A DNA stretch of 64,000 nucleotides from Frigoribacterium sp. CFBP 13712 (GTDB lineage: Bacteria; Actinomycetota; Actinomycetes; Actinomycetales; Microbacteriaceae), in NCBI RefSeq assembly GCF_014842255.1, contig NZ_JACYVH010000005.1:62023-126022 (forward strand), given 5' to 3'. Made by a program: the position numbers and the translations under genes. Of this stretch, positions 26,874 through 34,568 are shown piece after piece (within the stretch, counting starts at the first letter, position 1; each line of letters starts with the position of its first letter). A model generated the notes under the pieces. That model was not told where the DNA came from, made no database searches, and was given only the letters and a program-made list of their open reading frames with translations.

Positions 26874-28529
26874 CTAGCCGCGGGGGCGGTACACGCGCAA
26901 CGCCCGGGGCAGCAGGCGCACCTCGTAGCGGTACCCGTCGCGCTCGGCGGTGTCGGGCAGCGAGGTGTCGCCTTCGCCGTCGTGCGCGATCGCCGGGCGG
27001 AGCGCCCCCGCGACGGTCACCGCGAACCGCGAGGTGACCTCGGTCGAGAACGCCTCCTTCTCGGGCAGAAGACCGAGGAGGCGCAGGGTCGCCGTGCTCC
27101 TCGGGCCGAACGCGAGCGACGACAGCGCCCCGATACGGCCGAGTCTCGAGCCGGACGACAGGGTGCGGACCTCGAGCGAGCCGTCGTCGAGGGCCCGGCG
27201 CCGCATGGGCGAGACGACGTCGTCGTCGTTGCGGCCGACCCCGACGAAGACCGACCACGCCGTGCGCGCGGCCCCCTGGCGCACGGCGCCGCCATCGACC
27301 GTCGCACCGACGCTGGCCGCACCGGCGCCACCGCGGCTCACCGCATCGCCGTCCCGCTCGAAGGTCACCGTGCGCCCCCGTCGCAGGATCTGCACCCCGG
27401 ACACGAGCCCGGCCACGCGCTTGCCCAGCCGCCCTTCGAGTCGGTCACGCTCGGCGAGGTAGTCGGCGTAGACGCCGAGGGCCGTGGCGTTGATCGCGAG
27501 GTGGTGCGGCTCGCCGTCGACGTCGACCGCGGCGACGTCGACCCGCGCACCGGTGCCGGCGGCGAGGGCGGCGACGGCCGTCTCGACCGAGTCCGTGCCG
27601 ACCGCGCGGGAGAAGTGATCGAAGGTGCCGCCGGGCACGACGAGCAGCGGCAGATCGTGCTCGAGCGCGACGCGGGCGGCGGTCTCGACCGTCCCGTCGC
27701 CGCCGACGACCGCGAGCACCCGCGGAGGATTCCGCCGCCGCAGTTCGGCGGCGACCATCTCGCCGAGGTCGGTGTCGCCGAGCGACCTGTACCGCGCCTC
27801 CGGAAGCCGCTTGCGCAGCAGGGTCACGGGGTCTCGCCGACGAGCAGCCCCCGACGCCCCGTTCGAGACGACGAGCACGCCTTCGCCGCGCGACGACGCG
27901 GGCAGTCCGATCGGTTCGCCGGCCAGAGCGGCCGGGCCGACGGGGTGCGCCGGCACGGGCAGCACGAGCCGTCCCGCGACCGCGACCCCGGCGCCGAGCA
28001 GCGCGCCGCCGACCACGTCGGACAGCCAGTGCGCGCCGACCTTCAGCCGCGAGTAAGACACGGCGGCGGCCAGCGGAGCGAGCACGAGACCGGTGCGGGG
28101 CGACTCGAGCGCCACCCCGGTGACGAACGCGATCGCGCTGGCGGTGTGGCCGGAGGGGAAGGAGGCGCTCCGAGGCTGGCGACGCAGCTGACGGCCGATG
28201 GGCACGTCGTCGAGCAGAGGCCGCGGACCCCCGACGAGGTTCTTGCCGACCGCGTTGGCGATCAGGCTGGCCATCCCGAGCGAGAGCGCGCCGCGCGAAC
28301 CGGCCCGGCGGTTGCCGACGAGCAGCAGCACGGCGGCGGTCGTCAGCCAGAGCGTGCCGTGGTCGGCCGAGTGCGAGAGGCGCTTCCAGGCCCGATCCGA
28401 TCGGGGGTGCCGCTCGCGTCCGTTGATCAGGTTCGCGGCCGCGCGGTCGACACGGCGCACGCCCATCGGCAGGGTGATGACGGGGAGGATCCGTCGTCGG
28501 GCGGCAGGGACGTCGTGGTCGGGGAGCAC
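26874..28529 (-). CDS. PAP2 phosphatase / diacylglycerol kinase fusion
   Basis: 551 residues in two parts. Residues about 60-200 are a PAP2 membrane phosphatase with all three motifs: KNLVGGPRP, SFPSGHT and SRLKVGAHWLSD. Residues about 215-550 are a DAGK-type lipid kinase domain with VVGGDGTVE and LLVVPGGTFDHFSR. The protein thus carries opposing lipid phosphatase and kinase chemistry and probably works on prenyl or diacylglycerol lipids at the membrane. GTG 28529 has TACGGT 6 nt upstream, leaderless. Confidence 0.88.
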   Translation of the reverse strand: MLPDHDVPAARRRILPVITLPMGVRRVDRAAANLINGRERHPRSDRAWKRLSHSADHGTLWLTTAAVLLLVGNRRAGSRGALSLGMASLIANAVGKNLVGGPRPLLDDVPIGRQLRRQPRSASFPSGHTASAIAFVTGVALESPRTGLVLAPLAAAVSYSRLKVGAHWLSDVVGGALLGAGVAVAGRLVLPVPAHPVGPAALAGEPIGLPASSRGEGVLVVSNGASGAARRRDPVTLLRKRLPEARYRSLGDTDLGEMVAAELRRRNPPRVLAVVGGDGTVETAARVALEHDLPLLVVPGGTFDHFSRAVGTDSVETAVAALAAGTGARVDVAAVDVDGEPHHLAINATALGVYADYLAERDRLEGRLGKRVAGLVSGVQILRRGRTVTFERDGDAVSRGGAGAASVGATVDGGAVRQGAARTAWSVFVGVGRNDDDVVSPMRRRALDDGSLEVRTLSSGSRLGRIGALSSLAFGPRSTATLRLLGLLPEKEAFSTEVTSRFAVTVAGALRPAIAHDGEGDTSLPDTAERDGYRYEVRLLPRALRVYRPRG

Positions 28530-28535
28530 GCGTCC

Positions 28536-28541
28536 ACCGTA
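28536..28541 (-). promoter_or_regulatory. -10 box of leaderless PAP2-DAGK promoter
   Basis: TACGGT on the minus strand, 6 nt before GTG 28529. Confidence 0.6.
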
Positions 28542-28584
28542 CCCGGGGTCGCCTGGCGCTCGGTCGCGCGTCGGGCTGCGCCGA

Positions 28585-28642
28585 TCGAGTGGTCGGAAGA
28601 TGCTCTTCCGGGCGCCGGCAAGAGCATCTTCCGACCACTCGA
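28585..28642. terminator. Perfect 23-bp hairpin
   Basis: Arms 28585-28607 and 28620-28642 are exact complements (containing GAGTGGTCGGAAGATGCTCT), 12-nt loop. It lies just 3' of the epimerase-like gene and 5' of PAP2-DAGK. Strong terminator-like structure without a T-tract. Confidence 0.75.
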
Positions 28643-28680
28643 CGACGGGCGCCGCATGAAGGAGGACCAGCCGCGCCGGG

Positions 28681-29535
28681 TCAGGCGTGCCGCGCGCCCT
28701 CGCCGGCGATCACGGCCCGGTACCCCTCGCGGAACGTCGGGTACGCGAACGAGAACCCCGTCGCCCGCAGTCGAGCGTTCGAGAGCCGCTTGTCGCCGCC
28801 CGCCCGCCGCCCGGTGGGAGGCGCGCTCGGGGGAGCCTCGACCCCCAGCTCGTCCGCGAGGAACAGCAGCACGTCGTCGAGCCGGACGGACTCGTCGTCG
28901 ACGCCGAGGTAGACGGCATCGGGCTGCGAGACCGCCGTCGTCAGGTGCACGATCGCGGCGGCGGCGTCGTCGCGGTGGATGCGGTTCGTGTGCGGCGACC
29001 CCCCAGGCTGGTCGGACAGCGTGGCCGCACCGCTGCGCACCTGCTCGATCAGTCGCTCGCGACCGGGCCCGTAGACCCCGCCGAGCCGCAGCAGCACCGC
29101 CTCGGGAGCCCGTTCGCGCAGCAGCCGCTCGGCCTCGAGCAGCACGTCGGCGGTCGGCGTCCCGCCGCGCGCCGGGGTCTCCTCCGTCACGAGTCCGCCG
29201 TCGGCGACGTCGTAGACCGCGGTCGACGAGACGACGAGGAGGCGCGGGTCGGCCGCCGACGCCGCGATCCCGTCGAGCACGTGGCGCAGCCCGTCGACGT
29301 AGGTGGCGCGGTACTCGCCCGGCGTGCGCGAGCCGGCCGCCAGAGCGACGACGACGACCTCGGTGTCGTCGTCGACCACGGGTGTCTCGCGACGGAGGTC
29401 GACCGAGCGACCCTCGATGCGGGCGGGCAGCAGGTCGGCGCGGCGGCGGAGTCCGACCACGCGGTGGCCGTCGGCGGCGAACCGCAGACCCGCCTCGGTG
29501 CCCAGGTCGCCGCAGCCCGCGATCAGAACGCTCAT
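28681..29535 (-). CDS. NAD(P)-dependent epimerase/dehydratase-like protein
   Basis: 284 residues. The N-terminal AGCGDLGTEAGLRF is a Rossmann nucleotide-binding loop, SSTAVY and RLGGVYGPGR follow the extended-SDR pattern, and NRIHRDDAAAAIVH is typical of YeeZ-type atypical SDRs. The classical YxxxK Lys is not seen, so catalysis is doubtful. ATG 29535 has TAGCCT 6 nt upstream, leaderless. Confidence 0.78.
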   Translation of the reverse strand: MSVLIAGCGDLGTEAGLRFAADGHRVVGLRRRADLLPARIEGRSVDLRRETPVVDDDTEVVVVALAAGSRTPGEYRATYVDGLRHVLDGIAASAADPRLLVVSSTAVYDVADGGLVTEETPARGGTPTADVLLEAERLLRERAPEAVLLRLGGVYGPGRERLIEQVRSGAATLSDQPGGSPHTNRIHRDDAAAAIVHLTTAVSQPDAVYLGVDDESVRLDDVLLFLADELGVEAPPSAPPTGRRAGGDKRLSNARLRATGFSFAYPTFREGYRAVIAGEGARHA

Positions 29536-29541
29536 GCTCCG

Positions 29542-29547
29542 AGGCTA
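29542..29547 (-). promoter_or_regulatory. -10 box of leaderless epimerase-like promoter
   Basis: TAGCCT on the minus strand, 6 nt before ATG 29535. Confidence 0.6.
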
Positions 29548-29596
29548 TCCCTCGCGCGCCTCCTCGATCCGTGCCGGGGGCGCGGCGGCGTGCGCG

Positions 29597-30088
29597 TCAG
29601 AGGAGGTCGAGGGTCGCCTGGTCGGGCTCTCCGCCGAAGTACTTCGTCAGGGCGCGCCCGAACCGCGACTCGGCGGGCTCCGCCTGCGCGAAGAGGGTCA
29701 GCGACGAGCGCGCCTTCAGCGCGTCGACACCGCCGAACACCGCCTCGGCGTCGGAGGTCGGCAGGGCGAGCAGCACGTCCACGCTCTCGCACAGCCGCGG
29801 CCCGAGCAGGGGGTGCGCCAGGTACGCGCGGGCCTCTCCGATCGACCCGATCGCGTAGTGCTGCGCCGTCGCACTGCGACCCAGCCCCGCGATCTGCGGG
29901 AACACGAACCACATCCAGTGGCTCGTCTTGCGACCGTCGCGCAGCTCGGAGAGGGCGCGGTCGTAGGTGCCGTGCGCCTCCTGGGCGGTGACGAAGCGGG
30001 CGAGGTCGAACGGGTCGGTGGCGACGTCTGCGTCGGCGTCGCGGTCGCCGTCGCGGCTGTGCGGGTCGGAGTCGTGGGTGTCGCTCAT
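29597..30088 (-). CDS. DUF1810-family protein
   Basis: 163 residues. After an Asp-rich leader, FDLARFVTAQE, ALSELRDGRKTSHWMWFVFPQIAGLGRS, HYAI and EARAYLAHPLLGPRL match the DUF1810 pattern closely. This is a small soluble family of unknown biochemical role. ATG 30088 has TAGAAC 6 nt upstream. Confidence 0.85.
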   Translation of the reverse strand: MSDTHDSDPHSRDGDRDADADVATDPFDLARFVTAQEAHGTYDRALSELRDGRKTSHWMWFVFPQIAGLGRSATAQHYAIGSIGEARAYLAHPLLGPRLCESVDVLLALPTSDAEAVFGGVDALKARSSLTLFAQAEPAESRFGRALTKYFGGEPDQATLDLL

Positions 30089-30184
30089 CGCTCTGTTCTA
30101 CGCCGCACCGGACCCGCTAGTCTGGTCGGCTGCCCACGGGGCGGCGCGCATCGACCGCACGCACCTGCGGCCGGAAGGCCCGAC

Positions 30185-31384
30185 ATGACCCCGACCGACC
30201 CGACGCCCGCCGCCGACCCGACCCCGGTCGCCGACCCGACGCCCGCCGCCGACCCGACCGACCCGACCCCAGCCGCCGACCCGACCGACCCGACGCCCAT
30301 CGACCGAGCACCGATCGTCATCGAGCGCATCACCATCCCGCAGACGATCGACGCGCCCGACGCCGCCGACTTCGTCGAGACGGTCGCCGTCGAGAACGCG
30401 ATCCGCGCCGACGCGATCGGCTCGGACGACTTGGCCTGGCTGCCCGACGAGCAGCTGCCGAACTGGCTCGACGCCTACAAGGACATGCGCTGGTACGTCG
30501 TCCGCGACGCCGGGCGCATCGTCGCGACCGGGTCGTACGAGAGCCGACTCGACGGCGACGGCGCGAGCACCGCCTACGTCGACGTGATGGTGCTCCCCTC
30601 GCACCGGCGCCGGGGGATCGGCTCGGCGCTGCTCGCCCACGTCGAGGAGGTCGCGCGCCGCGAGGGCCGGACCCAGGCGATCGCCTACGTGCGGTCGACC
30701 GGCGAGGCCGAGCCGCGCCTCCTGCCCCCCACCGGTGCCGGATCGGTCGGCGCAGGCGATGCGGCCGTGCAGCTGCTGCAGGGCGCCGGCTGGGTGCTCG
30801 GGCAGGTGGTGCGCTGCAGCCGCCTGGCGTTGCCGGTGGACGAGGAGGCGCTGGCCGGCATCCGAGACCGCGCCCGCGCCGCCGCCGGAGACGACTACCG
30901 ACTGCACACCTGGGTCGGACGCTCACCCGAGCGGTGGCTCGACGACCTCGCCGCGCTCGAGACGCGGATGAGCACCGACGCCCCCTCGGGCGGGGTCGAC
31001 GAGCCGGAGGACGTCTGGACTCCCGAGCGGTTCCGCGACGCCGAGGAGAAGGCGCTCGCCGGGCCGCGGACGCGTTTCACCGCCGTCGTCGAGCACGTGC
31101 CGACCGGGCGGCTGGCGGGGTTCAGTCAGCTCGAGGCGCCGGCCGAGCGGTCGCGACCGGCGTTCCAGCAGGACACCCTCGTGCTGCGCGAGCACCGCGG
31201 CCACCGACTCGGCTGGCTGCTGAAGATCGCGACGACCGACCTGCTCACCGCCGAACGACCTGGTCACCCCGGCGTCTTCACCTTCAACGCCGAGGAGAAC
31301 CGCCCCATGCTCGACGTCAACGAGGCCGTCGGCTTCGTCCCCTTCGAGTACGAGGGGGTGTGGAGCAGGAGGCTCAGGCCGTGA
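30185..31384 (+). CDS. Double GNAT acetyltransferase-like protein with Pro/Asp repeat leader
   Basis: 399 residues. Residues 1-37 are a low-complexity (DPTPAADPT)n repeat. The first GNAT domain has VLPSHRRRGIGSALL, the acetyl-CoA loop RxxGxG. The second ends in VLREHRGHRLGWLLK and TFNAEENRPMLDVNEAVGF, as in mycothiol synthase-like and other double-GNAT proteins. The substrate is unknown. It overlaps the convergent SIMPL gene by 11 bp. Confidence 0.8.
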   Translation: MTPTDPTPAADPTPVADPTPAADPTDPTPAADPTDPTPIDRAPIVIERITIPQTIDAPDAADFVETVAVENAIRADAIGSDDLAWLPDEQLPNWLDAYKDMRWYVVRDAGRIVATGSYESRLDGDGASTAYVDVMVLPSHRRRGIGSALLAHVEEVARREGRTQAIAYVRSTGEAEPRLLPPTGAGSVGAGDAAVQLLQGAGWVLGQVVRCSRLALPVDEEALAGIRDRARAAAGDDYRLHTWVGRSPERWLDDLAALETRMSTDAPSGGVDEPEDVWTPERFRDAEEKALAGPRTRFTAVVEHVPTGRLAGFSQLEAPAERSRPAFQQDTLVLREHRGHRLGWLLKIATTDLLTAERPGHPGVFTFNAEENRPMLDVNEAVGFVPFEYEGVWSRRLRP

Positions 31385-32054
31385 AGTCGGCGCTGATCGT
31401 CGCGGTGACCTCGATGTCGGCGGGGTGCAGGGCGTAGACCACCGAACCGCCGTCGTCGAGCATCGAGGCGGCCATCAGCGAACGGGACGAGCCGAAGCCG
31501 AGGTGACCCGCGCCTCCTGAGCCTCCTTCGCCCGGTCGCAGCCCCGGCTCGTAGACGGCCTGCAGCACGGGGCTGCCGAGGCCCAGCGCGTCGGCGTAGT
31601 CGGAGGCGCGCGCCACGGCGTCGGCGACCGCGGCGAGACGGGCGTCCTGTTCGACCTCGGCGCGACGCGCGTGACCGAGCGACCACTCGATGCCGTCGAT
31701 CGACACGCCCTCGACGTGCGCGAGCTCGCCGACCCAGTCGGCCAGCGCGGCGAAGTCCTGGAACCGCACCTCGATCGTCGACCGCGTGCGATACCGGACC
31801 GAGGAGGCGCGGCTCCCGTCGGGCGAGGCAGGCTCGGTCACGAGACCGACCGACACCGAGCGCGCCGTCCACCAGGTGGCCGCACCCTGCCGGCGCAGCA
31901 CCGTCGCCTGCTCGGTGACCCGGTTGTGCACCGCGATGCCCTCGTCGACGACGGCCGCGCGGTCGTCGCCCTCGAGCTCGACCGCCAGCCGGAGCAGCCC
32001 CCGCTCGGCGTGATGACGGTGCGTGACGGTGCCCGAGACGACGATGTCGGCCAT
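31374..32054 (-). CDS. SIMPL-domain (DUF541) protein
   Basis: 226 residues without a signal peptide. The first strand MADIVVSGTVTH, the IEVRFQDFAALADWVGELAHV segment and the C-terminal DIEVTATISADF are characteristic of SIMPL-domain proteins, whose role is poorly known. Start ATG 32054; GGCGGAG precedes it. It is 14 bp downstream of the esterase gene, a likely operon. Its last 11 bp overlap the opposing GNAT gene. Confidence 0.8.
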   Translation of the reverse strand: MADIVVSGTVTHRHHAERGLLRLAVELEGDDRAAVVDEGIAVHNRVTEQATVLRRQGAATWWTARSVSVGLVTEPASPDGSRASSVRYRTRSTIEVRFQDFAALADWVGELAHVEGVSIDGIEWSLGHARRAEVEQDARLAAVADAVARASDYADALGLGSPVLQAVYEPGLRPGEGGSGGAGHLGFGSSRSLMAASMLDDGGSVVYALHPADIEVTATISADFTA

Positions 32055-32068
32055 GTCTCCGCCGCCCT

Positions 32069-32755
32069 CTAGACGACCAGGTCGGTGCTGTCGGGCGCGT
32101 GCGTGCCCTCGGCGGTGACCGGGTTCGTGACCCTCGAGATGAACGCGTTCAGGTCGTCGAGCTCGTCTTGCGAGACGCCGTGGGCGAGCTCGGCGTAGAC
32201 CTCGACGTCGGCGTCGGCGTGCTCGCCGAGCCACTCGACGGTGCGGGTCACGGCGTCGATCGGGATGACCTGGTCGGCGTCGCCGCGACCGTAGAAGACG
32301 GCGGGGCGCACCCGCGCGAGGGCGGCGTCGGCGTCTGCCGAGGCGGGGTCGGCGACCACGAAGCCGGCCAGCACGGCCGCGAATGTGAAGCGCTCGGGCG
32401 CGCGACGCAGCAGCTGCAGCGAGAGCGAGCCGCCCTGCGAGAAGCCGAGCAGGCTGACGCTCGTGTACGACCCGGTCAGCGAGTCGAGCCAGTCGAGGAC
32501 GGCGGTCGCCGCCTCGTCGACCGGCGCGGGGTCGGGCGAGCCCGGCAGAGCGAGCGGGTACCACGAGAAGCCGTCGCCGTGAGGGAGGGGCGCTCGCAGC
32601 GAGGCGATCGCGAAGGCCTGCGGCAGATAGGGGGCCAGCCCGATCAGATCGCCCTCGTGCGAACCGACCCCGTGCAGCAGCACCAGCAGCGGCCGGCCGT
32701 CGCGCTCGGACTCGTCGACGGACCACGTGACCACGGAGGGATCGATCTGCACCAT
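32069..32755 (-). CDS. Alpha/beta-hydrolase carboxylesterase/phospholipase
   Basis: 228 residues. LLVLLHGVGSHEGDL is the oxyanion region, LLGFSQGGSLSLQLL the nucleophile elbow (GFSQG), and YGRGDADQVIP and ELAHGVS supply the catalytic Asp and His. Short carboxylesterase/YpfH family. Leaderless: TAGGCT 6 nt before ATG 32755. Probable operon with the SIMPL gene. Confidence 0.87.
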   Translation of the reverse strand: MVQIDPSVVTWSVDESERDGRPLLVLLHGVGSHEGDLIGLAPYLPQAFAIASLRAPLPHGDGFSWYPLALPGSPDPAPVDEAATAVLDWLDSLTGSYTSVSLLGFSQGGSLSLQLLRRAPERFTFAAVLAGFVVADPASADADAALARVRPAVFYGRGDADQVIPIDAVTRTVEWLGEHADADVEVYAELAHGVSQDELDDLNAFISRVTNPVTAEGTHAPDSTDLVV

Positions 32756-32761
32756 GGCCAG

Positions 32762-32767
32762 AGCCTA
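32762..32767 (-). promoter_or_regulatory. -10 box of leaderless esterase promoter
   Basis: TAGGCT on the minus strand, 6 nt before ATG 32755. It faces the DUF4916 promoter. Confidence 0.6.
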
Positions 32768-32844
32768 TCCAGCGCCACCGTCGTCGTGTTCGCCCGTAGC
32801 GTTTTCGTCACCCGACCGTCACACGGGGTTGGTAGACATGCCCC

Positions 32845-33387
32845 ATGAGCTCCGTGCAGACCCCTGACCCCAATCCCGGCTGGCTCTCGGAGGAGGAGCT
32901 CTTCCAGATACGTCAGCGGCTGCCGATCCTGTACGTCGAGGCGGTGCCGGTGCGGGTCGACGGCATGGGCGTCGTCACCGAGGTGGGCGTACTGCTGCGC
33001 GCCTCGTCGGAGGGCTCGATGTCGCGCATGCTCGTCTCGGGCCGCGTCATGTACGGCGAGAGCCTGCGCACGGCGCTCTTCCGCCACCTCGAGAAGGACC
33101 TCGGGCCGATGGCTTTCCCGCAGCTGCCGCTGTCGCCCGTGCCGTTCCAGGTCGCCGAGTACTTCCCGCTGCCGGGGTCGTCGGTCTACACCGACGCGCG
33201 TCAGCACGCCGTGTCGCTCGCGTACGTCGTGCCGGTCACGGGCACCTGCGACCCGCGCCAGGACGCCCTCGAACTCACGTGGCTGACGCCGCACCAGGCG
33301 GCGAGCGATGACGTGGCCGCCGAGATGGAGGGCGGGCGCGGCGCTCTGCTGCGCAGCGCCCTCGCCTCCGTCGGCGCCCTGCAGTAA
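32845..33387 (+). CDS. NUDIX-like DUF4916 protein
   Basis: 180 residues. The sequence (NPGWLSEEELFQIRQRLPILYVEAVPV, LVSGRVMYGESLRTALFRHLEKDLGP) matches the DUF4916 group of NUDIX-fold proteins, in which the canonical GX5EX7REUXEEXGU box is degenerate. Hydrolase activity is therefore doubtful. TAGACA lies 6 nt before ATG 32845. Confidence 0.8.
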   Translation: MSSVQTPDPNPGWLSEEELFQIRQRLPILYVEAVPVRVDGMGVVTEVGVLLRASSEGSMSRMLVSGRVMYGESLRTALFRHLEKDLGPMAFPQLPLSPVPFQVAEYFPLPGSSVYTDARQHAVSLAYVVPVTGTCDPRQDALELTWLTPHQAASDDVAAEMEGGRGALLRSALASVGALQ

Positions 33388-33416
33388 CCCGCCGCCGCGA
33401 CCCCAGGAATCCGCTC

Positions 33417-33480
33417 AGACCCCAGGAAGCCGCTCAGACCCCAGCTCGCGCCCTGGGGTCTCAGCCACTTCCTGGGGTCT
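33417..33480. repeat. GACCCCAGGAA hairpin, copy 1
   Basis: 28-bp arms with three mismatches, 8-nt loop, built on GACCCCAGGAAG and CTCAGACCCCAG; a further half-copy lies at 33399-33416. A related hairpin is on the other side of the next gene (34495-34556). Confidence 0.8.
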
Positions 33481-33548
33481 CGCGCCGCTATCCACAGGCG
33501 CGGAGCTGCAGGAGGCGCGGGTCGCGCCGGACCGGCAGGCTCGCTCCC

Positions 33549-34490
33549 ATGGCGAACACCGACGACTCCCTCATCCGCCGTGCGACGTGGGTCCGAGGCG
33601 GCCGCGACGACCACGACCTCCGTCGCCGCGCCTCCTGCGGCGAACTCGTGCGGCTCGCCCCCGGCACCTACCTGCCGACAGCGATCTGGACCGCGGCCGA
33701 TCAGCGCCAGCGGCACGCGCTGCGGGTCCGCGCCGTGGTCGGTCGGCTGGCGTCCGACGTGGTGGTCTCGCACGAGTCGGCCCTCGCCCTGAGCGGCTTC
33801 CCCCTGCTGGGGCGCTGGCCCGAGCGCGTCCACGTCGTCGATCGGCGACGGTCGCGGACCCTCTCGTCGTCGACCCTCGTCCGTCACGCGGCCGCTCTCG
33901 ACGCCTCGGACGTGATGGAGAACTGGGGCATGCCCTCGGTCGTCCCCCTCAGAGCCGCTCTCGACGTGGTGCGCACCCGCGATCTCCACGGCGGACTCGT
34001 CGTGATCGACCACGGACTCCGGTCGGGGGCGTTCAGCCGTTCGGCTGCGAGGTCGCACCTCGATGCCCGGGCGAACCGGCGGGGCGTCCGGGTGGCGTCA
34101 CTGGCTCTCGACCTCGCCGACCCGCTGTCGGAGTCGGCGGGGGAGTCGCTCAGCCGCGCGGGCATGTTCGAGGCGGGGCTGGTGCGACCGGTGCTGCAGA
34201 GGGAGTTCCGCGACGCCCGCGGCCTCATCGGCAGGGTCGACTTCTGGTGGCCGTGCTGCGGGGTGGTCGGCGAGTTCGACGGTCTCGTCAAGTACCTGGG
34301 GCGGGCCGAACGCAGGGGCCGCACACCCGAGCAGGTCGTGGTCGACGAGAAGATCCGTGAAGACCGGATCCGTGCGCTGCCCGAGGTGCGCGGCTTCGCC
34401 CGGTGGATCTGGGACGAGGCCCTGAAGGGGCGCCCGATGCTCGACCGGCTCGCCGCTGCCGGTCTCGCACGCTGCACGCACGCCCGATGA
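33549..34490 (+). CDS. AbiEi-like / DUF559-like protein
   Basis: 313 residues. The N-terminal half (IRRATWVRGGRDDHDLRRRASCGELVRLAPGTYLPTA) resembles the winged-helix AbiEi antitoxin-type domain; VVSHESALALSGFPLL follows. The C-terminal half (ESAGESLSRAGMFEAGL, QREFRD, GRVDFWWPCCGVVGEFDGLVKY) has the spaced Glu-Asp-ExD-K pattern of PD-(D/E)xK nuclease-like folds. Such proteins are common orphan genes in this group; no toxin partner is adjacent. CAGGCT lies 7 nt before ATG 33549. Bracketed by two hairpins of one family. Confidence 0.68.
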   Translation: MANTDDSLIRRATWVRGGRDDHDLRRRASCGELVRLAPGTYLPTAIWTAADQRQRHALRVRAVVGRLASDVVVSHESALALSGFPLLGRWPERVHVVDRRRSRTLSSSTLVRHAAALDASDVMENWGMPSVVPLRAALDVVRTRDLHGGLVVIDHGLRSGAFSRSAARSHLDARANRRGVRVASLALDLADPLSESAGESLSRAGMFEAGLVRPVLQREFRDARGLIGRVDFWWPCCGVVGEFDGLVKYLGRAERRGRTPEQVVVDEKIREDRIRALPEVRGFARWIWDEALKGRPMLDRLAAAGLARCTHAR

Positions 34491-34494
34491 CCGA

Positions 34495-34556
34495 GACCCC
34501 AGGAAACAGCTGAGACCCCCGTGCGCGCACGAGGGTCTCAGCGAGTTCCTGGGGTC
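34495..34556. repeat. GACCCCAGGAA hairpin, copy 2
   Basis: 24-bp arms with three mismatches; the loop holds the palindrome CGTGCGCGCACG. Same sequence family as 33417-33480. It lies between convergent genes and so may also terminate both. Confidence 0.8.
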
Positions 34557-34568
34557 AGGAGGCGCGGG

